A stretch of DNA of 64,000 bases from Neokomagataea anthophila (GTDB taxonomy: Bacteria > Pseudomonadota > Alphaproteobacteria > Acetobacterales > Acetobacteraceae), in NCBI RefSeq assembly GCF_018122595.1, contig NZ_JAGRQH010000002.1, positions 62,001-126,000 of the forward strand. The letters are read 5' to 3'. The notes under the pieces are model-generated. The model did no database searches. It was not told the origin of the DNA and worked only from the letters and a program-made list of their open reading frames with translations. The translations under genes and the position numbers were made by a program. Positions 53,980 to 64,000 of the stretch are shown here, piece by piece (positions within the stretch are counted from its first letter, which is position 1; each line of letters begins with the position of its first letter).

Positions 53980-55191
53980 ATGAAAAGGGAGCTATCCCGC
54001 ATTGATACACGCGCTGCCAGCCGCTGGTGGCGTAACCTAGACCGGGTCACGCTCGGCTGTGTCGGTATCCTCATCGGCTTGGGTTATATCCTTATGCTTG
54101 CCGCGAGCCCGGCTGTTGCGTCCCGTATCGGCGCATCGCGGGATATGTTCATTTTCAAGCAAGTGGCTTTCCTCACCTTGGCCGGGCTGATCGTCCTGAT
54201 CACCTCCACCCTATCACGCCGTGCGATACGTGACCTTGCCTTGATCGGCGGCATTGTCGCTCTCGGCGCCACAGCCATGACCCTTGTGCACGGCATGGAA
54301 ATTAAGGGCGCCCGGCGCTGGATTTCTCTTCCAGTCATGTCCGTACAACCCTCTGAGTTTCTCAAGCCATGCTTTGCAGTCGTCACCGCATGGCTGCTCT
54401 CCGCTCGGCGCCGCGTAGTTCTCCGTGGCAATATCGCATTCCCCGGCATGCTGCTGGCCTTTATCGGCTTCGGCATCATTCTGGCCCTGCTCAAATCCCA
54501 GCCCGATATCGGCATGCTGTCGGTCATCACCATGGTCTTCATGACCCAATTATTTGTGGATGGCTTACCGCTCTATTGGGTCACAGGCTGCGTGGCCTCC
54601 ATGGTGGTGGCCTTTGGCATGGCCTATATCAGCTTCCCCCATGTCCGCTCACGTGTTCAACGCTTCTTGCACCCTGATGTCGGCGATCATTACCAAATTG
54701 ATACTGCTCTGCGGGCATTCGGTAATGGTGGCCTCACAGGACGCGGTCCGGGAGAAGGCCGCGTGAAAGACATGCTGCCAGATGCCCATGCAGACTTTGT
54801 GTTTGCCGTTGCTGGGGAAGAATATGGCCTCGTGCTTTGTGTTGGCATCATCGCCGTCTTTGGCACCATCGTTTTACGCACCCTGCTCAAAGCCATGCGC
54901 GAAGATGACCCTTTCATCATCATTGCCGCATCCGGTCTCGTAACGGGTTTTGGCCTGCAAGCCTTCGTGAATATGGGATCGACGCTTCACCTCATCCCCA
55001 CCAAAGGCATGACACTACCTTTCATCTCTTATGGTGGTAGTTCAGCCATGTCCGTTGCGCTGACTATGGGTATGGTCCTTGCCCTTACCCGCCATCATAC
55101 GAAACAAGGCAAAGTCATCCAGACGGCAAATGCCCCATTAAACGACGTACCTCTCCAAGAGGCCCCTTTGATCGAAGGACGTAGGTCATGA
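53980..55191 (+). CDS. ftsW: septal peptidoglycan glycosyltransferase FtsW
   Basis: A 403-residue SEDS-family polytopic protein that polymerises lipid II at the septum together with FtsI. About ten helices; hallmark segments are KGARRWISLPVMSVQPSEFLK near residue 108 and FVNMGSTLHLIPTKGMTLPF then ISYGGSSAM near the C-terminus. Overlaps murG by 4 bases. Confidence 0.96.
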   Translation: MKRELSRIDTRAASRWWRNLDRVTLGCVGILIGLGYILMLAASPAVASRIGASRDMFIFKQVAFLTLAGLIVLITSTLSRRAIRDLALIGGIVALGATAMTLVHGMEIKGARRWISLPVMSVQPSEFLKPCFAVVTAWLLSARRRVVLRGNIAFPGMLLAFIGFGIILALLKSQPDIGMLSVITMVFMTQLFVDGLPLYWVTGCVASMVVAFGMAYISFPHVRSRVQRFLHPDVGDHYQIDTALRAFGNGGLTGRGPGEGRVKDMLPDAHADFVFAVAGEEYGLVLCVGIIAVFGTIVLRTLLKAMREDDPFIIIAASGLVTGFGLQAFVNMGSTLHLIPTKGMTLPFISYGGSSAMSVALTMGMVLALTRHHTKQGKVIQTANAPLNDVPLQEAPLIEGRRS

Positions 55192-56285
55192 CACGCCCCA
55201 TCGTTATTGCTGCTGGTGGAACTGGCGGACATTTTTTCCCCGCAGAAGCCGTCTCCACGGTTCTCGCTGAACGTGGTTATGAACTCATCCTCATGACGGA
55301 TGCCCGCCACGGCCGCCGAGAGACAGGCCTGTTCGCAGATCGCCCCCAATATGTTCTCGATGGCGCAGGCATTGCAGGCAAAGGCCTTGGTGCCAAAATC
55401 CGTGGGGGTACAGCTTTGCTACGCGGCATCATCACAGCCCGTAAACACCTCTCCACTTTGAATGCAGCCGCAGTTATCGGCTTCGGTGGATATCCCTCCA
55501 TCCCACCACTCCTCGCGGCCCGCCTGCTTCCAGCCTCCAAACGCCCAGTCATGGTCATTCATGAAGGTAATGCCGTTTTAGGTCAGGCGAATGCACTCAT
55601 CGCACGCTTTAATCCAGTCATTGCCACATCCTACGAAAGCGTTGCTCGCCTTCCCTCTGATGTTGCCCATAGACAAACCGGCATGCCTGTACGCCCCGGC
55701 ATTGAGGCGCTATTCGGCACGCCCTACACACCACCAACAGACAAGATTAATCTTCTGGTCTGGGGCGGATCACTCGGGGCCTCCGTCTTCTCAACGCTCG
55801 TCCCGCAAGCCATTGCCGCCTTGCCAGACGAACTTCGCACCCGTCTACACGTTACCCAACAAGTCAGAGGGAACGATTTAGACACCGTGAAAGCGCTCTA
55901 CACACAATCCGGCGTCTCCTGTCACGTCGCCTCCTTTTTTCATGACGTACCCGAACGCCTGAAAGATGCGCATCTGGTCATCGGTCGGGCTGGCGGTTCT
56001 TCCGTAGCGGAATTGGCTATGGCAGGGCGTCCATCCCTCCTCGTCCCCCTTCCCATTGCAGCATCTGACGAACAAGGCGCGAACGCCCAAGCCCTTGAAC
56101 GCGCAGGAGGTGCATGGATGGTCCGGCAACCAAGCCTCACACCAAGCCTGTTGACGGAACGTTTAATGACGTTACTTACACACCCAGAACAACTCAGCGC
56201 AGCAGCAAAAGCCGCGCAATCTTTTGCCACGCCCCATGCCGCTGCCCGTGTTGCTGACCTCATTATCGCCTCACTACCAACCTAA
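55188..56285 (+). CDS. murG: UDP-GlcNAc: lipid I GlcNAc transferase MurG
   Basis: A 365-residue peripheral glycosyltransferase (GT28) that converts lipid I to lipid II. The N-terminal [15 protein letters not shown] is the lipid-binding glycine loop, [14 protein letters not shown] is near residue 100, and the donor-binding [22 protein letters not shown] is near 265. Followed by a 52-base gap before murC. Confidence 0.97.
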   Translation: MTRPIVIAAGGTGGHFFPAEAVSTVLAERGYELILMTDARHGRRETGLFADRPQYVLDGAGIAGKGLGAKIRGGTALLRGIITARKHLSTLNAAAVIGFGGYPSIPPLLAARLLPASKRPVMVIHEGNAVLGQANALIARFNPVIATSYESVARLPSDVAHRQTGMPVRPGIEALFGTPYTPPTDKINLLVWGGSLGASVFSTLVPQAIAALPDELRTRLHVTQQVRGNDLDTVKALYTQSGVSCHVASFFHDVPERLKDAHLVIGRAGGSSVAELAMAGRPSLLVPLPIAASDEQGANAQALERAGGAWMVRQPSLTPSLLTERLMTLLTHPEQLSAAAKAAQSFATPHAAARVADLIIASLPT

Positions 56286-56337
56286 CTTTTTCCTTCCTGA
56301 CCACCGCCCCTTAGACGACCTGAAAGTATTGCCTCCC

Positions 56338-57771
56338 ATGCGCGCGCTGCCTCTTAACATCGGAACCCTCCACTTCGTCGGTATCGGCGGTATCGGCATG
56401 TCCGGTATTGCTGAAGTTTTGCACATGCTTGGTTATAAAGTGCAGGGTTCTGACATTGCAGAAAGCGCCAATGTTCAAAGACTGCGCCAAGCGGGCATCA
56501 CCATCCATATTGGTCATGATGCCAATAACCTTGGCGATGCACAGGTCGTTGTTACCTCCACAGCCGTAAAGCGTGACAATCCAGAAGTCGTCGCAGCACG
56601 CGCCAAACTGATCCCCGTTGTACGCCGCGCTGAAATGTTGGCGGAACTGATGCGCCTACGCTGGTCCATCGCGATTGGTGGCACACATGGCAAAACCACC
56701 ACCACCAGTCTTGTTGCGTGCGTTTTAGAGCAAGCCCGCCTCGACCCAACCGTGATCAATGGCGGCATTATCGAAGCCTACGGCACCAATACACGCATGG
56801 GTTCTGGTGACTGGATGGTTGTGGAAGCGGATGAGAGCGATGGCTCCTTCCTGCGCCTTCCTGCCGTCATTGCCGTTGTCACCAATATGGACCCAGAGCA
56901 TCTAGACCATTGGGGCACCGAAGCCGCCATGCAGGCAGGCTATGACCAGTTCGTGTCCAACATTCCATTCTACGGCTTTGCCGTGCTCTGCGTGGATCAC
57001 CCACAAGTTCAGCAAATGATCCCGCGCCTGTCAGACCACCGCGTCATTACCTATGGCTTCAGCCCACAAGCCGATGTCCGCGCAGAAAAGGTGGTCATGG
57101 ACAAACGTGGCTCCACCTTTGAGGTCGTCGTCACCAATCGTACGCGCAACCGAAGCCGCCGCGCAGGACCGTTCCGGATTCCGATGCTGGGCCACCATAA
57201 CGTCTTGAATGCTCTCGCTTCCGTTGCTGTCGCGCTTGAAATGGAAATTAGCGATTCTGTAATCGCGTCTGGTCTCGCCTCTTTCCGTGGCGTCAAACGC
57301 CGCTTTACAAAAACTGGCGAGCATAATGGCATCACGATTATTGATGATTACGGCCATCACCCGGTTGAAATCGCCGCCGTACTCAAAGCCGCACGCCAAG
57401 CCGATGCAAAAAACGTTATTGCCGTGGTACAGCCACATCGTTATTCACGTCTTAAGGGACTTTTTAACGAATTCTGCACTTGTATGAACGATGCTGATAC
57501 TGTGATTGTTGCTGATGTCCATGCTGCGGGGGAAAGCCCCATTGACGGTGCAGACCGCGATGCCTTGGTCGAAGGGCTGCGCGATAACGGCCATCGTTCC
57601 GCCGTGCCTCTCCCCAGCCCGGACCTCTTGCCCGAAATGATCAACGCGATTGCTAAGCCTGGTGATTACGTTGTGTGCCTTGGCGCAGGCACGATCACAC
57701 AATGGGCACAAACTCTGCCAGAACAGCTTGCTGCCCTTAACACCACCCCACAAAAGGCCAATCCGGCATGA
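56338..57771 (+). CDS. murC: UDP-MurNAc: L-alanine ligase
   Basis: A 477-residue ligase that adds L-alanine, the first stem residue. N-terminal [22 protein letters not shown] loop [14 protein letters not shown] near 115, and [18 protein letters not shown] near 345 are MurC signatures. I take the ATG at 56338; an in-frame ATG at 56224 lies within murG. The stop overlaps murB (ATGA). Confidence 0.97.
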   Translation: MRALPLNIGTLHFVGIGGIGMSGIAEVLHMLGYKVQGSDIAESANVQRLRQAGITIHIGHDANNLGDAQVVVTSTAVKRDNPEVVAARAKLIPVVRRAEMLAELMRLRWSIAIGGTHGKTTTTSLVACVLEQARLDPTVINGGIIEAYGTNTRMGSGDWMVVEADESDGSFLRLPAVIAVVTNMDPEHLDHWGTEAAMQAGYDQFVSNIPFYGFAVLCVDHPQVQQMIPRLSDHRVITYGFSPQADVRAEKVVMDKRGSTFEVVVTNRTRNRSRRAGPFRIPMLGHHNVLNALASVAVALEMEISDSVIASGLASFRGVKRRFTKTGEHNGITIIDDYGHHPVEIAAVLKAARQADAKNVIAVVQPHRYSRLKGLFNEFCTCMNDADTVIVADVHAAGESPIDGADRDALVEGLRDNGHRSAVPLPSPDLLPEMINAIAKPGDYVVCLGAGTITQWAQTLPEQLAALNTTPQKANPA

Positions 57772-58727
57772 CGGCGCCTGATAGCACCGCACCTCTCCCC
57801 GCTTTTGCACAAAACCTGCGTGGCCGCCTCAAAGCGGACGCGCCCCTCGGGCCACGCTGCTGGTTCCGAACCGGCGGCTCCGCCGATTGGCTCTTCGTCC
57901 CTGAAGACCAAGACGACCTCGCAACACTTCTGCGCAACCTGCCAGACACAACGCCCCTCACCCTTCTGGGCGCATGTTCTAACGTCATCGTGCGCGATGG
58001 CGGGCTTGAGGGTGTTGTCGTCAAATTGGCCCGTGGCTTTGCTGATGTCATCGTTGAACAAGACGGCGTTATCGCCGGTGCCGCAGCACTCGACATCACC
58101 GTGGCCGAACATGCGGCATCCGCTAGCCTTGATGGTTTGGCATTCTTAAGCGGCATTCCCGGCTCCATTGGCGGCGCAGTCCGCATGAATGCTGGTGCCT
58201 ATGGTTCCGATATTGCCACGGTTCTAGATTGGGCCGAGATTATGCGCCCCGATGGCACAGTCCAACGCCTCACGGCAGCGGACCTCGCCTTCGCCTATCG
58301 CTACGCCGCATTACCCGAACGCTCCGTGGTTCTGCGCGCACGTTTGCGAGCTACCCCCGGGGACTCTGCCCATATTCGCCAACGCATGGATGAGATCAAA
58401 GCCTCACGTGAGGCCTCTCAACCCGTTCGTGCCCGCACGGGCGGCTCAACCTTCCGCAACCCGGATGGTCACAAAGCATGGGCACTGATTGATGAAGCCG
58501 GTTGCCGTGGCCTGATCCAAGGCGGTGCGCAAATGAGCGAGAAACACTGCAATTTCATGCTCAATCTCGGCACCGCCACCAGCACAGACCTTGAAACCCT
58601 CGGCGAAACCGTGCGCCAACGCGTCTTGGCCCATAGCGGCGTAGACCTCCACTGGGAAATTAAGCGCATTGGCCGCCACACCAATGCAAGACAAGATAGC
58701 GCGGCACAAGAAGGACAGACATCATGA
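57768..58727 (+). CDS. murB: UDP-N-acetylenolpyruvoylglucosamine reductase
   Basis: A 319-residue FAD enzyme that reduces the enolpyruvyl group to make UDP-MurNAc. FAD-binding and active-site motifs: [13 protein letters not shown] near residue 30, [30 protein letters not shown] near 130, and [12 protein letters not shown] near 225 with the catalytic serine. The length and lack of an extra loop fit the type II (short) MurB. The stop overlaps ddl. Confidence 0.97.
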   Translation: MTAPDSTAPLPAFAQNLRGRLKADAPLGPRCWFRTGGSADWLFVPEDQDDLATLLRNLPDTTPLTLLGACSNVIVRDGGLEGVVVKLARGFADVIVEQDGVIAGAAALDITVAEHAASASLDGLAFLSGIPGSIGGAVRMNAGAYGSDIATVLDWAEIMRPDGTVQRLTAADLAFAYRYAALPERSVVLRARLRATPGDSAHIRQRMDEIKASREASQPVRARTGGSTFRNPDGHKAWALIDEAGCRGLIQGGAQMSEKHCNFMLNLGTATSTDLETLGETVRQRVLAHSGVDLHWEIKRIGRHTNARQDSAAQEGQTS

Positions 58728-59635
58728 AGGTTGCGGTTCTCTACGGCGGCACCTCCAGCGAACGCCCAGTCAGCCTTGTCAGCGGCGAAGCTGCTATCAC
58801 GGCGCTGCGTGAAAAAGGCCATGATGTCACCCCCGTAGATGTCGGGCCTGACTTAATTGTAACCATACAAGCCCTACGTGCTGCCAAACCGGATGTGGTC
58901 TTCAATGCCCTACACGGGCCGTTGGGAGAAGATGGAGCGATCCAAGGTGTTCTCGAATGGCTTGGTCTGCCTTACACCCATTCCGGTATTCGTGCCTCTG
59001 CCGTAGCGATGAATAAAGAGGCCACACGTCTCCTGCTCGCATCAGCTGGCCTACCCGTTGCACCGGGCAAAGTTGTTTCCATGACCGAACTTGAGGCCGC
59101 TGACCCGCTCCCCACCCCTTATGTCGTCAAACCTATTGCAGAAGGGTCATCCGTCGGCGTCGAGATCATCCGTGAAGGCGATAACCGCCGCGCTGAAATC
59201 GCACGCAACTGGCGCTTTGGCACCGAAGCACTAGTCGAGCAATTCATTCCCGGCCGAGAACTCACCACCGCCGTCATGGGGGACCGCGCCTTAGCTTTGA
59301 CCGATATTCTTCCTGCCGAGAATGCTGGTTTTTATGATTTTGACGCCAAGTACAAAGCTGGTGGCTCCCGACACGTCCTCCCCGCTGATGTGCCTTTAGC
59401 CGTGACAGAAAAAGCCCTTGATATTGCCCTGCGCGCCCATCAAGTCCTCGGCTGCCGTGGCGCAAGCCGGACAGATTTTCGCTATGATGACACGCAAGAT
59501 CAACTGATTATTCTTGAGGTCAACACCCAACCTGGCCTGACACCGACATCACTTCTGCCAGAACAAGCAGCATATTGTGGCATTTCATACCCAGAACTCT
59601 GCGACTGGATGATCAATGAGGCATTGAAGCACTAA
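58724..59635 (+). CDS. ddl: D-alanine-D-alanine ligase
   Basis: A 303-residue ATP-grasp ligase that makes the dipeptide used by MurF. N-terminal VAVLYGGTSSERPVSLVSGE, VFNALHGPLGEDGAIQGVLE near residue 68, PYVVKPIAEGSSVGVEI near 130 and the metal-binding ILEVNTQPGLTPTSLLPEQ near 265. Size matches DdlB-type enzymes encoded in dcw clusters. The stop shares a base with the ftsQ start (TAATG). Confidence 0.97.
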   Translation: MKVAVLYGGTSSERPVSLVSGEAAITALREKGHDVTPVDVGPDLIVTIQALRAAKPDVVFNALHGPLGEDGAIQGVLEWLGLPYTHSGIRASAVAMNKEATRLLLASAGLPVAPGKVVSMTELEAADPLPTPYVVKPIAEGSSVGVEIIREGDNRRAEIARNWRFGTEALVEQFIPGRELTTAVMGDRALALTDILPAENAGFYDFDAKYKAGGSRHVLPADVPLAVTEKALDIALRAHQVLGCRGASRTDFRYDDTQDQLIILEVNTQPGLTPTSLLPEQAAYCGISYPELCDWMINEALKH

Positions 59636-60585
59636 TGCAGCGTGATCCGCGCCACGGTCCGATTATACCGCCATCTTCGCCAGATCCTTGGCGAGGCCAT
59701 GATGCGCCACATATCGACCGAACGCATGACAGGCCATACCTCCCCAGTGAAGACCGCCCTTCCCGTCTGAAGCTTGCCTTACGGCGCTTCAAGCGCTTCA
59801 TCCGCCCGGGATTTGTCATTTTCACTGTACTCTTGCTCGCAGGCGGCGCCGTGCACCTTCTGCACATCACCGCATCGGAAGAACGTTTTGCTCCGTTACG
59901 CGCGCGCCTCGTGGCGATGGAGCCGCTGCCCATTCACCATATTATCGTCAATGGCCGCCATATCACGAGCCAGCAAGCGGTTGAAAATGCGTTAGGAACA
60001 TCCGTCGGGCAGCCTCTTTTTGGTTTCTCCGTTGAAGCCGCCCGCGCACGGGTAAATGCCCTGCCATTAGTCGAGCAAGCCACGGTAGAACGCCGCATTC
60101 CCGATACCGTCATTGTCAACTTGACGGAGCGCGTGCCTGTCGCCGTATGGCAAAATCACGACCACTTCTCGCTCATCAATCGTGCGGGAGACACCGTCTC
60201 AGACCAAGGCATTGTCGGGCAAGACCCACAAATGCTACGCACGTTACCACTCATCGTAGGCGACGGAGCCAATAGTGCCGCGGCAGACTTGCTGGATGCA
60301 CTGACACCCTTCCCAGACATACAAAACCGTATAACGGCCTTTGTACGCGTTGGAGAGCGCAGATGGGATGCTGTTCTGCGTAATGGCACCACAGTATTGC
60401 TTCCAGAAGACGAAGAAAAACCTGCTTTTGCACGTCTTGAACAATTTCAAAACACTATGAAACTACTGGACCGCCCTGTCGTTTCTATCGATATGCGCCT
60501 GCCGGACCGCATGGTCATTCATCAGCCGCCCCTTCCTGCACAGCCTACCGCCACAAATGGCGACAGTCAGACAAAGCCGCAATGA
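59635..60585 (+). CDS. ftsQ: cell division protein FtsQ
   Basis: A 316-residue bitopic division protein that connects early and late divisome proteins. A long proline- and arginine-rich cytoplasmic tail (about 1-57) precedes one helix (GFVIFTVLLLAGGAVHLLHI). The periplasmic POTRA domain has HHIIVNGRHITSQQAVENAL and FSVEAARARVNALPLVEQAT, and VNLTERVPVAVW follows. The C-terminal tail is proline- and glutamine-rich. Overlaps ftsA by 4 bases. Confidence 0.93.
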   Translation: MQRDPRHGPIIPPSSPDPWRGHDAPHIDRTHDRPYLPSEDRPSRLKLALRRFKRFIRPGFVIFTVLLLAGGAVHLLHITASEERFAPLRARLVAMEPLPIHHIIVNGRHITSQQAVENALGTSVGQPLFGFSVEAARARVNALPLVEQATVERRIPDTVIVNLTERVPVAVWQNHDHFSLINRAGDTVSDQGIVGQDPQMLRTLPLIVGDGANSAAADLLDALTPFPDIQNRITAFVRVGERRWDAVLRNGTTVLLPEDEEKPAFARLEQFQNTMKLLDRPVVSIDMRLPDRMVIHQPPLPAQPTATNGDSQTKPQ

Positions 60586-61973
60586 CCGATCTTATCCCCG
60601 GCTCCGAGCATTCTTTTTTCCGGCGTAGAGGCGGCCTCCGCGGGCGCGCCCTTTCTACCCCTGAACATACCGTTGCACACAGTCGTGACACGCGCGGCGT
60701 TCTTACACTTCCCCCCGAAGAGACACGCCCAACCCCAGCGTGGCGCTCTGGTACCTTTGGCGTACTGGATATTGGCAGCACCAAGATGACTTGTTTCATC
60801 GGACGGGGTGAAGCCGATGGCAGTCTCAGTATCCTAGGGCATGGCTGGCGCCGCTCCCATGGCATTCGTTCAGGCTCGATTGTAGATATCCGAGAGGCTG
60901 AAGCCGCAGTCCGCGCCACCGTTGGTCAAGCCGAAGATGCCGCTGAAAAGCGTATGGATGCCCTGACCGTCAATCTCTCTTGTGGCCACCCAGCAAGCCG
61001 CTGGATCGACGTTCGCCTCCCCATCGGCGGGCGTGAGGTCACCGCGCATGATGTTAATCAACTCCGCACAGAAGCCAAGGCACTCGCTTGGGCTGAGGGG
61101 CGGTCCATTATCCACAACCTGCCTTTGGGATATTTAGTTGACGGCATGGCTGGCGTAACGGACCCACGTGGCCATCAATGCACGGAGTTATCAGCCCGCT
61201 TCCATGTCGTAGACATGCACTCTAGTGCCCTGCGCACTCTAGATACGGTCCTGCAACGTGCTGAACTTCGCCTTGATGGCTTAGTCTCCAGCCCATTTGC
61301 CTCTGCCTTATCCGTTCTCAGCGATGAAGAGCGTGATCTCGGTGTTACGGTTGTTGAAATGGGGGGAGGCACCACGTCTCTTTCTGTTTTCATGGAAGGG
61401 CGCCTGCTGCATGTGGCACAAATTCCTGTGGGTGGGCTTCACGTCACACGAGATGTTGCCAGTGCGCTCTCAACATCACTTGATACCGCAGAGCGACTGA
61501 AAACACTGTACGGCGCCGCTCAGCTTGGCTCTGATGACCAACGCGAGATGCTTTCCATTCCTTTAATCGGTGAAGGCCCTAACCGCTTAGCACGCATTCC
61601 ACGCGCCAAAGTGGTCGGCTTCATTGAGCCCCGTATCGCCGAAACACTCGAGTTAGTTCGTAACGCCCTCGACACTTCCGGTCTTGGCGGAATGGCAAAT
61701 ACCCGAGTCGTTTTGACAGGGGGCGCTTCCTTAATGGAAGGCCTCGTCCCCGTTGCGAGCCGCATCCTCGGGCGCTCCGTTCGTTTAGGTCGGCCATTAA
61801 ACGTCCATGGCTTGCCTGAAAATGACGCAGCATCTGCTGGTTTCTCGACTGCTTCTGGACTTTTAGCATGGGCTGCTGGCGCTGACCGCAGTTTCGGCAA
61901 TGCTCCTGTTACAGAAACAGTACCAAATACCCTTTTCCAACGTCTTGTAGGCTTCATCCGTGATCGCGGATAG
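60582..61973 (+). CDS. ftsA: cell division protein FtsA
   Basis: A 463-residue actin-like ATPase that anchors FtsZ to the membrane. After about 55 extra N-terminal residues the actin fold starts FGVLDIGSTKMTCFIGRG, with MGGGTTSLSVF near residue 265 and VVLTGGASLMEGL near 380. The C-terminus ends in FQRLVGFIRDRG, an amphipathic helix for membrane binding. Followed by ftsZ after 61 bases. Confidence 0.95.
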   Translation: MTDLIPGSEHSFFRRRGGLRGRALSTPEHTVAHSRDTRGVLTLPPEETRPTPAWRSGTFGVLDIGSTKMTCFIGRGEADGSLSILGHGWRRSHGIRSGSIVDIREAEAAVRATVGQAEDAAEKRMDALTVNLSCGHPASRWIDVRLPIGGREVTAHDVNQLRTEAKALAWAEGRSIIHNLPLGYLVDGMAGVTDPRGHQCTELSARFHVVDMHSSALRTLDTVLQRAELRLDGLVSSPFASALSVLSDEERDLGVTVVEMGGGTTSLSVFMEGRLLHVAQIPVGGLHVTRDVASALSTSLDTAERLKTLYGAAQLGSDDQREMLSIPLIGEGPNRLARIPRAKVVGFIEPRIAETLELVRNALDTSGLGGMANTRVVLTGGASLMEGLVPVASRILGRSVRLGRPLNVHGLPENDAASAGFSTASGLLAWAAGADRSFGNAPVTETVPNTLFQRLVGFIRDRG

Positions 61974-62034
61974 GCTAAAGATTTGTGTATAACTTCCGCT
62001 ACTGGCGCCTTTTACTGAAGTTCTGGATCCGAGC

Positions 62035-63606
62035 ATGACACTGAACCTGACCCCGACCCCTAATTCGCATGTCGAACTCGCTCCACGGATTACCGTGATT
62101 GGCGTCGGTGGAGCCGGCACCAATGCGGTCAACAACATGATCGCCTCCGACCTCAAAGGCGTCGAGTTCGTTGTTGCCAATACGGATGCGCAGCAGCTTG
62201 CCCATTCCAAATCTGAGCGCCGGGTGCAACTCGGCCCACACCTGACCCGTGGTCTCGGTGCAGGTGCCAAGCCGGAAATTGGCCGTGAAGCTGCAGAAGA
62301 AGCAGCACAAGAGATTGATCGCCAACTAGAAGGTGCAAATCTCATCTTCATTACCGCAGGCATGGGCGGCGGCACGGGCACGGGTGCTGCTCCCGTTGTT
62401 GCACGCATGGCCCGCGAACGCGGCATTCTAACCGTTGGCGTCGTTTCCAAACCTTTCAACTTCGAAGGGCGCCGCCGCGCTACACTGGCTGATAGTGGCA
62501 TTGCCGAACTTCAGAAGCACGTTGATACCCTCATCGTCATTCCGAACCAAAACCTCTTTAACTCCGCCAATCAAAATACGACCTTCCGTGAAGCCTTCCA
62601 AATGGCTGACAACGTCCTCAATATGGGCGTTCGCGGCATTACAGACCTTATGGTCTCACCCGGCCTGATCAACCTCGACTTTGCCGATGTCAAAGCTGTC
62701 ATGGAAAACATGGGCAAAGCCATGATGGGCACAGGCGAAGCCTCCAGTGCCGATGATGCCGAAGACCGCGCCATTGCTGCCGCTGAGCGTGCTATTTCCA
62801 ACCCATTGTTGGAAGATGCTTCTATGGCAGGCGCGCGCGGCCTGTTGATTAATATTACGGGTGGTGAAGATCTTACCCTATATGAAGTCAATGCAGCTGC
62901 TGACCGCATCCGCGAAGAAGTCACTGAAGACGCAAATATCATCTTCGGTGCCCTCATTGATGAGAGCCTGAATGGCCGTATCCGCGTTTCCGTCGTAGCC
63001 ACTGGCCTTGATGCACAAGCGGCACATAACGCAACAGCAGCAAGCCAAGAAACACCGACACAGAACACACAAGCCGCTCCGGCCCAAAACCCCGCACCAG
63101 CAAGCGCAGCACCTCAGCCTGCTGCACAGCGTGCGCCTGGCTCTTACGCACCAGGCTCAACCTATGCCGGAGGTGCACGGCCAAATTTTAATATAGACCC
63201 GCAGGCCGCGCACCAACACACGGCTCCACCACCAGCGGAACAACCCTACAACCCGCAGCATGAAGCGCATTCCGCTCCGGCTCAGCCTGCACATACACAG
63301 CACCCGGCCCCACAAGCCGCGCCCCAACAAGAGCAACAAAACCGCTCACATCACTCTGCGCTCTTTACGAACGCTCCCCAGCAGCCACAAACGGAAGCAC
63401 AACCGCGCAGCCTGTTCGGTTTGGTCACGGGCGCGTTCCGCAGCCGCCCTGCTGCTCCACCGGCTCCCGCACAACGCACCGAGCCATCAGCACCTGAGCA
63501 CACACAACCTCAACAAGCACGCCACGAGCCGCAACCTGAGCGTCCACGCCCATCCGATTCGCCTGACGATGGCACGTTGGATATCCCAACCTATCTCCGC
63601 CGCTGA
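62035..63606 (+). CDS. ftsZ: cell division protein FtsZ
   Basis: A 523-residue tubulin-like GTPase that forms the Z ring. N-terminal [16 protein letters not shown], the tubulin signature GGGTGTG at 111-117, and [11 protein letters not shown]-type T7 loop ([16 protein letters not shown] near 205). After residue 325 there is a linker of about 180 residues rich in Gln, Pro, Ala and His, then the conserved tail LDIPTYLRR that binds FtsA and ZipA-type partners. The long linker is usual in Alphaproteobacteria. Confidence 0.97.
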   Translation: MTLNLTPTPNSHVELAPRITVIGVGGAGTNAVNNMIASDLKGVEFVVANTDAQQLAHSKSERRVQLGPHLTRGLGAGAKPEIGREAAEEAAQEIDRQLEGANLIFITAGMGGGTGTGAAPVVARMARERGILTVGVVSKPFNFEGRRRATLADSGIAELQKHVDTLIVIPNQNLFNSANQNTTFREAFQMADNVLNMGVRGITDLMVSPGLINLDFADVKAVMENMGKAMMGTGEASSADDAEDRAIAAAERAISNPLLEDASMAGARGLLINITGGEDLTLYEVNAAADRIREEVTEDANIIFGALIDESLNGRIRVSVVATGLDAQAAHNATAASQETPTQNTQAAPAQNPAPASAAPQPAAQRAPGSYAPGSTYAGGARPNFNIDPQAAHQHTAPPPAEQPYNPQHEAHSAPAQPAHTQHPAPQAAPQQEQQNRSHHSALFTNAPQQPQTEAQPRSLFGLVTGAFRSRPAAPPAPAQRTEPSAPEHTQPQQARHEPQPERPRPSDSPDDGTLDIPTYLRR

Positions 63607-63718
63607 AACATACTGCGTAATATACGGCAATAATCATTGACTGGAGCCTGCCCTGCATCTGCCCTTATATGAGACACTGACCGAGCGTTCATCGCCCGGA
63701 ACCACAGTAAAGGGACAG

Positions 63719-64000
63719 ATGCAGGTGACAGGATTTCAAGACGCAAAAACAGCGACAGACCTTTCTCTTCTGCCGTCTTTTCTTACGTCTGATACACCCG
63801 CATCAGTTCAAAGCACGCCACCAGCCCGACAAACCACTCTCGCCAATGCCATTACCTGCCGCGGCATTGCGCTCCATAGTGGTGTGACCGTCACATTAGA
63901 GCTGCGCCCAGCCCCGGCACATACGGGTATCTGCTTTCTGCGCACGGACCTCCCCGAAACACCGGCATTTCCTGTCCGTCCTGACACGATTATTGATACG
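63719..64000 (+). CDS. lpxC: UDP-3-O-acyl-N-acetylglucosamine deacetylase (5' part)
   Basis: The first 94 codons of LpxC, which commits UDP-sugar to lipid A synthesis; the rest lies beyond the window. After a 40-residue variable start comes the family opening TLANAITCRGIALHSGVTVT and LRPAPAHTGICFLRTDLPET. The catalytic zinc histidines would lie downstream. AAAGGGACAG precedes the ATG at 63719. It follows ftsZ by 112 bases, the normal end of a dcw cluster. Confidence 0.92.
   Translation, partial: MQVTGFQDAKTATDLSLLPSFLTSDTPASVQSTPPARQTTLANAITCRGIALHSGVTVTLELRPAPAHTGICFLRTDLPETPAFPVRPDTIIDT

Overview
The window is a chromosomal, almost fully coding stretch of an alphaproteobacterium, most likely an acetic acid bacterium (Acetobacteraceae). 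The support is the pairing of a complete alphaproteobacterial-type dcw cluster ending in lpxC, a helix-turn-helix domain fused to the N-terminus of CarA, a GapR/DUF2312 protein, a FtsZ with a long Gln/Pro/Ala linker, and moderate G+C. Genus cannot be fixed from the sequence alone. No tRNA, rRNA, insertion sequence, prophage or CRISPR array was seen.

Layout. 1-9527 is a leftward block: pepA, holC, an aldo/keto reductase, six overlapping genes for a complex-I-like/group-4-hydrogenase-like membrane complex (hyfB-C-E-F-G-I order) and a fructokinase-type ROK kinase cut by the window edge. 9687-19906 is rightward: cysQ-like phosphatase, threonylcarbamoyl-AMP synthase, a coiled-coil membrane protein, lptF, lptG, lptD, surA, ksgA, tag and ynfA, so mostly outer-membrane assembly. 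19903-28729 is leftward: DinB-family protein, the rpsF-rpsR-rplI ribosomal operon, GNAT, rpoD, dnaG, a chemoreceptor and yqeY. 28944-33584 holds carA-carB. A small, AT-richer accessory segment follows (candidate structured RNA, XRE regulator, DUF2975 protein, TM2 protein), then greA, ilvA, a TonB-dependent receptor, a small membrane protein, gapR-like, zwf with an overlapping unknown gene, an esterase and rnpB.

44460-64000 is the division and cell wall (dcw) cluster, all rightward and tightly packed: mraZ, rsmH, ftsL, ftsI, murE, murF, mraY, murD, ftsW, murG, murC, murB, ddl, ftsQ, ftsA, ftsZ and the 5' part of lpxC. Together these make the UDP-MurNAc-pentapeptide precursor, flip and polymerise it at the septum, and assemble the Z ring. 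Three TGGGA repeats at 10-bp spacing before mraZ form a textbook MraZ operator.

The most unusual content is the hyf-like operon at 847-6628. Its large subunit lacks all nickel-binding cysteines and its membrane subunits lack the usual buried charged residues, yet every frame is open, genes overlap by 4 bases, and the small subunit keeps its four cluster cysteines. It looks like a conserved, non-hydrogenase relative of energy-converting hydrogenases with no assigned function. Secondary points of interest are the HTH-CarA fusion with palindromes upstream, a three-way-junction RNA candidate after carB, and a twin operator before the DUF2975-XRE pair.
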